64,000 bases of DNA, from positions 9,453,278 through 9,517,277 of the forward strand of contig CAIIXF020000008.1 in the NCBI GenBank assembly GCA_903813345.2, in the 5' to 3' direction. Shown here in pieces: positions 61,401 through 64,000 of the stretch. The notes beneath the pieces are model-generated. The model was not told the DNA's origin. It saw only the letters and a list, made by a program, of their open reading frames with translations, and ran no database searches. The translations under genes were made by a program, and so were the position numbers. The stretch comes from Owenia fusiformis. Lineage: Eukaryota > Annelida > Polychaeta > Sabellida > Oweniidae. How positions within the stretch are numbered: the first letter of the stretch is position 1; each line of letters opens with the position of its first letter.

Positions 61401-62597
61401 AATTTTGCAAAGTGGGGCAAAATTCAGCTCCAATCTAAGTTTTAAACATTGCAAAAGTCAGTACAAGGGGCATAGGGGCTATTGGAAGAAGGTGTGACAG
61501 GTGTGGCATAGACAGTAAAGTGTTCATACTCATGCTCTTGCAAGAATACATCCTATAATCCCTCCAAAAGCCACCACCTCCTTGCACATAAAGATGCGCT
61601 CATCTGTCCATGTCATGCACGGTTCAGCATGAGTCATCTGTGGGTTAAAGCAGAGAAAAGCAGCCCATGGGCAATTCTTTCTCGAGGTTTTGCAATATCT
61701 GGTGGAGGAATTGTGAGCACAGATGCTCCTGAGATAGCTCCAAAAGAAAAAGTCACAACAATTCAAGTCACTGGAACTTCCATTGGCACTTAGCCCTTGT
61801 ACTGATTTTTGCAATATCTAAAACTTGGAGCAGAGCCGATTTTGACCCACTGTGCAAATGGAAGGATTTCTCACCCAACCATTACCACATGTGAATTAAT
61901 GACATATCATTGCAAAGAGGAGAGACGTGGCTTTATGGTACATTGAATGAAATTGATGTAGTCATCATTAGTTTTGTGATTTTACGAGATAACTGCTTGT
62001 TGCGTTTTTTTTGATACGCCCTGTATTGAATATAAGTTATCCGAATTAGACCTAATTTATAGAATAATGTCTTTATGGTCAAAGGACCTCTACTAGAGAA
62101 AGAATTTCTGACATGGTGTGACGTCATGTCATGGGTATAGATTTTGCTAAAAAGAGATAATACTGGTACCTGGTTATTTCTTCATATATTGATCAAAATG
62201 ACAGTGATTTGTAATATGAAGATATATGAGGGCTATATTATGGGAGGTTTTAAATATAGGGTATATCCTCAGGGAAATATAGATATCCTATTCCTACCGA
62301 GGGTACAAGGTAAGATATTATTTTTCTTGAGGGATATAGCCCATATTCAAAACTAAGCATCATATGACTGAGGATGATTTTACTTCAAATGCTGACAAAT
62401 AACAAAATCTTTATCTTCTGTATTACCTTCAAATTTAATGCTATACTTTCAGAAATTTTTCCTGAGATGTACCAAGCAAGATGTTGTTAAGTACATGTGT
62501 GGGAAGCAGGGAAGTTGTATCATAACCAGAGAAACGCGAACACAGTGTCAGAGCTGCCGATATGAGAAGTGCCTATTTCTTGGCATGCATAAGCCAG
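52433..62597 (+). CDS. Nuclear receptor, probable two-DBD type (partial)
   Basis: Exons 52433-54372 and 62453-62597 join in phase 0 to give one complete C4-C4 nuclear-receptor DNA-binding domain. The acceptor at 52432 leaves one base to be supplied by an upstream exon; the first in-frame ATG is 52453 (MDNSGPANHY), giving at least 688 aa in the window. Finger 1: CQVC...CEAC; finger 2: C-x5-C-x9-C-x2-C with RYEKCLFLGMHKPG after it. The P-box CEACKK is, from my knowledge of the family, the signature of the first domain in two-DBD receptors, whose second DBD has CEGCKG. The 640-residue A/B region is Ser/Pro-rich with SPSRSQY repeats, a PIDMS motif and IKTE/IKPE sumoylation-type sites. The gene ends beyond the window at a donor (62598, phase 1), so the second DBD and ligand-binding domain are not seen. 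Confidence 0.85.
52576..52773 (+). repeat. Coding 33-bp repeat (SPSRSQYPPPE)
   Basis: Six tandem 33-bp units encode SPSRSQYAPAG, SPSRSQYSLPE, SPSRSQYPPPE twice, SPSRLQYPTPE and a decayed last unit. Each unit has an S-P pair, a possible proline-directed phosphorylation site. It lies near the N-terminus of the receptor A/B region. Confidence 0.92.
53749..53763 (+). other. PIDMS motif, CtBP-binding-like
   Basis: The receptor A/B region contains KPIDMSPK. The known CtBP co-repressor docking motif is PxDLS; Met for Leu is a conservative change. Functional binding is inference. Confidence 0.35.
54214..54225 (+). other. Sumoylation-type motif IKTE before the DBD
   Basis: YIKTEPSD fits the psi-K-x-E consensus and lies 27 residues before finger 1. 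A second site, IKPE, is at 53056-53067. Such sites in receptor A/B regions often limit activation. Confidence 0.45.
54295..54372 (+). other. Receptor zinc finger 1 and start of P-box
   Basis: NFICQVCNDMAAGFHCGAYV then CEACK. Four cysteines are spaced C-x2-C-x13-C-x2-C exactly as in the family. The exon ends after the P-box lysine, a common intron position in receptor genes. His in GFHCG replaces the usual tyrosine-containing GxHYG. Confidence 0.93.
54640..55560 (+). repeat. Hairpin-bordered dispersed repeat with 130-bp tandem units
   Basis: Both borders carry a hairpin-like GGAGGC...ATCGGG...CCTCCTATTA block followed by TTTGTAGATATTA (about 54650 and 55510). Inside: ATCGAACGAAGTTCGGAGGG, a CCGT/CTGT array, AATACCGTTGGCCCGATTTT, then about four tandem units of 130 bp (TAACTCGAAAAGTAGTGGAG; ACTATAAGCATGGCACAC; AGAAGGCGGCCATTTT). 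Related copies are at 34.7 and 60.0 kb. Open frames inside are artefacts. Confidence 0.85.
55670..56545 (+). repeat. Two large tandem units with TGACCTT half-sites
   Basis: CAACTTGCTTCAAATTGACC, ATCATCTACAAGATCTCAG and a TGACCTTC-rich block occur in two successive units (about 55800-56130 and 56220-56530). The sequence is related to the interior of the 51.7-kb repeat. TGACCT-TCAG-TGACCT (DR4) is at 56317-56332. Confidence 0.7.
56997..57353. repeat. Two separate inverted repeats in the receptor intron
   Basis: CGTTGGACAGAATGTT at 57000-57015 is mirrored at about 57053-57068. TGACCTGAATCGATTGCAAACTT (23 bp) at 57255-57277 is perfectly mirrored at 57331-57353, with a 53-bp loop. Both are MITE-like. 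Confidence 0.8.
57722..57997 (-). mobile_element. tRNA-derived SINE
   Basis: On the minus strand, the A box TGGCTCAGTGGCAGA (complement of 57966-57980) and B box GGTTCGATTCC (complement of 57922-57932) form a polymerase III promoter 34 bases apart. The body continues to an (ATA)n tail at about 57722-57738. tRNA-like head, body and simple-repeat tail define a SINE. Its parental tRNA cannot be named reliably. Confidence 0.8.
58092..59355 (-). mobile_element. 5'-truncated non-LTR retrotransposon (LINE) with poly(A)
   Basis: The minus-strand frame from about 59355 to 58277 encodes the C-terminal end of a reverse transcriptase protein: KHLGLVLDQNLNFNSHVDQL, then LPHFDYCDTIYD, ending with a CVCGDIQQTTHHFLLNCPLL cysteine/histidine motif typical of the C-termini of Jockey/CR1-like elements. 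The catalytic part is absent, as in dead-on-arrival copies. A poly(A) tail appears as poly(T) at 58092-58106. The frame of more than 350 codons has no internal stops, so the insertion is recent. Confidence 0.85.
58277..59355 (-). pseudogene. Partial reverse transcriptase ORF (C-terminal end)
   Basis: Open from just after a stop near 59356 to TAA at 58277. The part before the first in-frame start-like codon reads FNRRLLQEPVPLKLGGD, which also fits the reverse transcriptase thumb region, showing that the coding homology begins at the truncation point. It has no YxDD active site and is not a functional enzyme. Confidence 0.8.
59551..60986. mobile_element. Foldback element with a nested dispersed repeat
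   Basis: Arms of about 255 bp: 59551-59805 (TAAAGGTGCATGTGCAGTAT...) is mirrored at 60735-60986. A copy of the AACGAAGTTCTGTAGGGATA repeat family, with GTCAGTCAGTCA and CTGTCCG words, occupies about 60010-60727 between them. Other copies of this family are at 34.7 and 54.6 kb. Confidence 0.8.
61030..62023. mobile_element. TA-flanked DNA transposon with 130-bp TIRs
   Basis: The left end CAGTGCATATCAAATAAAAC and right end GTTTTTTTTGATACGCCCTG are inverted, with homology continuing for about 130 bp. TA flanks both (61028-61029 and 62024-62025). A diverged internal duplication of about 220 bp lies at 61090-61300 / 61315-61480. On the minus strand, 61814-61530 reads SSSDLNCCDFFFWSYLRS, resembling the SPDLNPxDFFLWGYLK region of mariner-like transposases, so this is a decayed element. 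Confidence 0.8.
61530..61814 (-). pseudogene. Transposase remnant (mariner-like)
   Basis: A 94-codon frame within the TA-flanked element. Only the DLNCCDFFFWSYLRS segment is recognisable; it matches the stretch around the last catalytic acidic residue of mariner-like transposases. The rest of the enzyme is absent. Confidence 0.5.
62453..62597 (+). CDS. Receptor zinc finger 2 exon
   Basis: The 145-bp exon starts after TACTTTCAG and reads KFFLRCTKQDVVKYMCGKQG, then SCIITRETRTQCQSCRYEKC, then LFLGMHKP, ending before GTAAGT in phase 1. It completes the DBD begun at 54372. It is too short to show up as a long open frame but has every cysteine of finger 2 and the QxCRxxKC signature. Confidence 0.93.
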
Positions 62598-63630
62598 GTA
62601 AGTATTAGGTGTTGTCATGATTCACACCTAATTCTACATTTAATAAGACATGTTTGTTGGTTCTGTTGATTAAAATGTGCAGAAATCATCTTTTTCGATT
62701 ACCAATTTTTTATATCAATTTGTTTTCAAGTATGATGATTTCTCGTCACCTTAGAAATGACCTTGGAACCAAGAGTGAGAATCAAGAAACCAAGAATGAC
62801 AAGAAAATCAGTTACAAAATTTTTCATTTTGACAATTTCCAAAGAAATATAGTGGGCTTTAATAGAGTACTTACACTGAAATGCAGAAAACATGACGCAT
62901 TTTGTAAATCGATGCATCCTCCCGATGAATATCTATCAGTGGGTGCTTCCCACATCATACTAAGCTTATATTATCTCAAATAGTCTATAATGAATGAAGA
63001 AAATGATCACGTTTCAGAGATTTGTGATCAGGGATCGTCAAGGTCATGAACTTTCTTGTTTATTTTTAAGATTTCTGAACTTTTGCATGACTTTAACACA
63101 AAAAATTATGATCTGTCATCAAATTGAAAATTCAAGGTATAACTTTAGATTGATATCTAACAGTTTATAGTGGAAATATTTAAGATAATCGTGGAAAACA
63201 ATTCCTTCACCTCGAGGGGCTCTGTCAATATAATTAGATTCTTGCTTTATTTTAGCGATCTTTACCCTATTCTCTCCAATAACGATAGATATCATTATTG
63301 TAAAAATATGCTGTCACTTTTGTTGCAAATAAGGCATTTCTGGCAAGAAAAATACCCATACAGGAAATTCTTGGGGATTTTTGACTTCTCTCTTTGTAAT
63401 GGGTTACAATGGGAGCTTGTTACGGCGAATACAGTATATGTCGTAAAACGTTAAAGGCTGGCAAAACTTTATAGTATAAATTGTGGGTTGTTGTAATTCT
63501 TTTATTCGGTTGTTTAATGGTACAGCAACTTTAAAATATGAGAAACTATATAGAATGTTCAAGTATTGGAATTTGGGAAATATAAATTTTTTCTTGATAA
63601 AGTGTGTGTCTAAATTATTGTTGCACTCGC
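62598..63630. other. Receptor intron sequence, no further exon seen
   Basis: I searched by eye for a second zinc-finger pair (CxxC...CEGCK) and found none before the window ends. Short AT-rich open frames only. Confidence 0.4.
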
Positions 63631-63639
63631 CCATCTTAA

Positions 63640-64000
63640 ATAATTTATACACTATCATTGACATTAGATTGTCCCACTCTGTCCACCTTGAATGATTTAT
63701 GGACTATAATTGACATTATATGGTCTCTGTCCACTTTAAATGATATAATCTGCACAATCATTAGGATTAGATTGTCCCACTCTGTCCATGTTAAATGATT
63801 TAATTGACATTAGATTGTCCCACTCTGTCTACCTTAAATGATTTATGCACTTTAATTGACATTATATGGTCTCTGTCCACTTTAAATGATATAATCTGCA
63901 CAATCATTAGGATTAGATTGTCCCACTCTGTCCATGTTAAATGATTTAATTGACATTAGATTGTCCCACTCTGTCTACCTTAAATGATTTATGCACTTTA
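63640..64000. repeat. Higher-order minisatellite, 146-bp period, runs off edge
   Basis: The words ATTGTCCCACTCTGTCCA, TTAAATGATTTA and ATTGACATTA alternate in sub-units of roughly 35-50 bp. A larger unit repeats exactly every 146 bp (TGGTCTCTGTCCACTTTAAA at 63721 and 63867). The array continues past the right edge. Confidence 0.9.

Overview
The window is nuclear DNA from an animal. It is visibly AT-rich and has intron-split genes with GT-AG boundaries, a nuclear-receptor DNA-binding domain, and a dense load of foldback elements, MITE-like elements, SINE/LINE fragments and minisatellites. The nuclear receptor has the CEACKK P-box that I know from receptors with two DNA-binding domains, so a marine invertebrate is likely. 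A lophotrochozoan such as a mollusc is my best guess, but the sequence alone does not settle the phylum.

1-7.4 kb: a hairpin and foldback cluster, then gene A (1752-6133, +, six exons, about 618 aa). It ends in a PPC/DUF296 (COG1661-type) domain followed by a long acidic tail. 7.5-15.5 kb: gene B (7470-15462, +, at least seven exons, about 837 aa), a diverged tandem paralogue. It has the same PPC domain and the same intron positions, but its tail is basic and RS-like, then an MGMNNQ repeat, then a second basic patch. Both PPC domains keep the HLH...GH histidines of the bacterial family. Neither shows a plant-style AT-hook.

15.5-51.7 kb: no convincing multi-exon gene. The region holds 60-bp and 37-bp minisatellites, a Myb/SANT-like exon (21.5 kb), a nested transposon (22.3-25.4 kb, hAT-like with an exact 8-bp target duplication) carrying a frameshifted Myb/SANT remnant, and a short terminal-inverted-repeat element with a 9-bp duplication (38.4-39.0 kb). 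It also holds a complex of nested inverted repeats (37.6-44.4 kb) interrupted by a TA-flanked mariner-like element, and a tRNA-like sequence inside another inverted-repeat element (48.1-48.6 kb).

51.7-64 kb: a repeat with many AGGTCA half-sites lies directly upstream of a nuclear receptor gene. A 1.94-kb exon (52433-54372) encodes a Ser/Pro-rich A/B region and the first zinc finger. A 145-bp exon (62453-62597) encodes the second finger. The 8-kb intron between them holds a hairpin-bordered repeat, a tRNA-derived SINE, a 5'-truncated LINE, a foldback element and a TA-flanked DNA transposon. The receptor continues beyond the window. A 146-bp higher-order minisatellite runs off the right edge.

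The most notable system is the tandem pair of animal PPC-domain genes with oppositely charged tails. The second is the probable two-DBD receptor sitting next to repeats rich in DR4-type half-sites. Exon models come from reading frames, splice-site consensus and phase matching. No transcript or database evidence was available.
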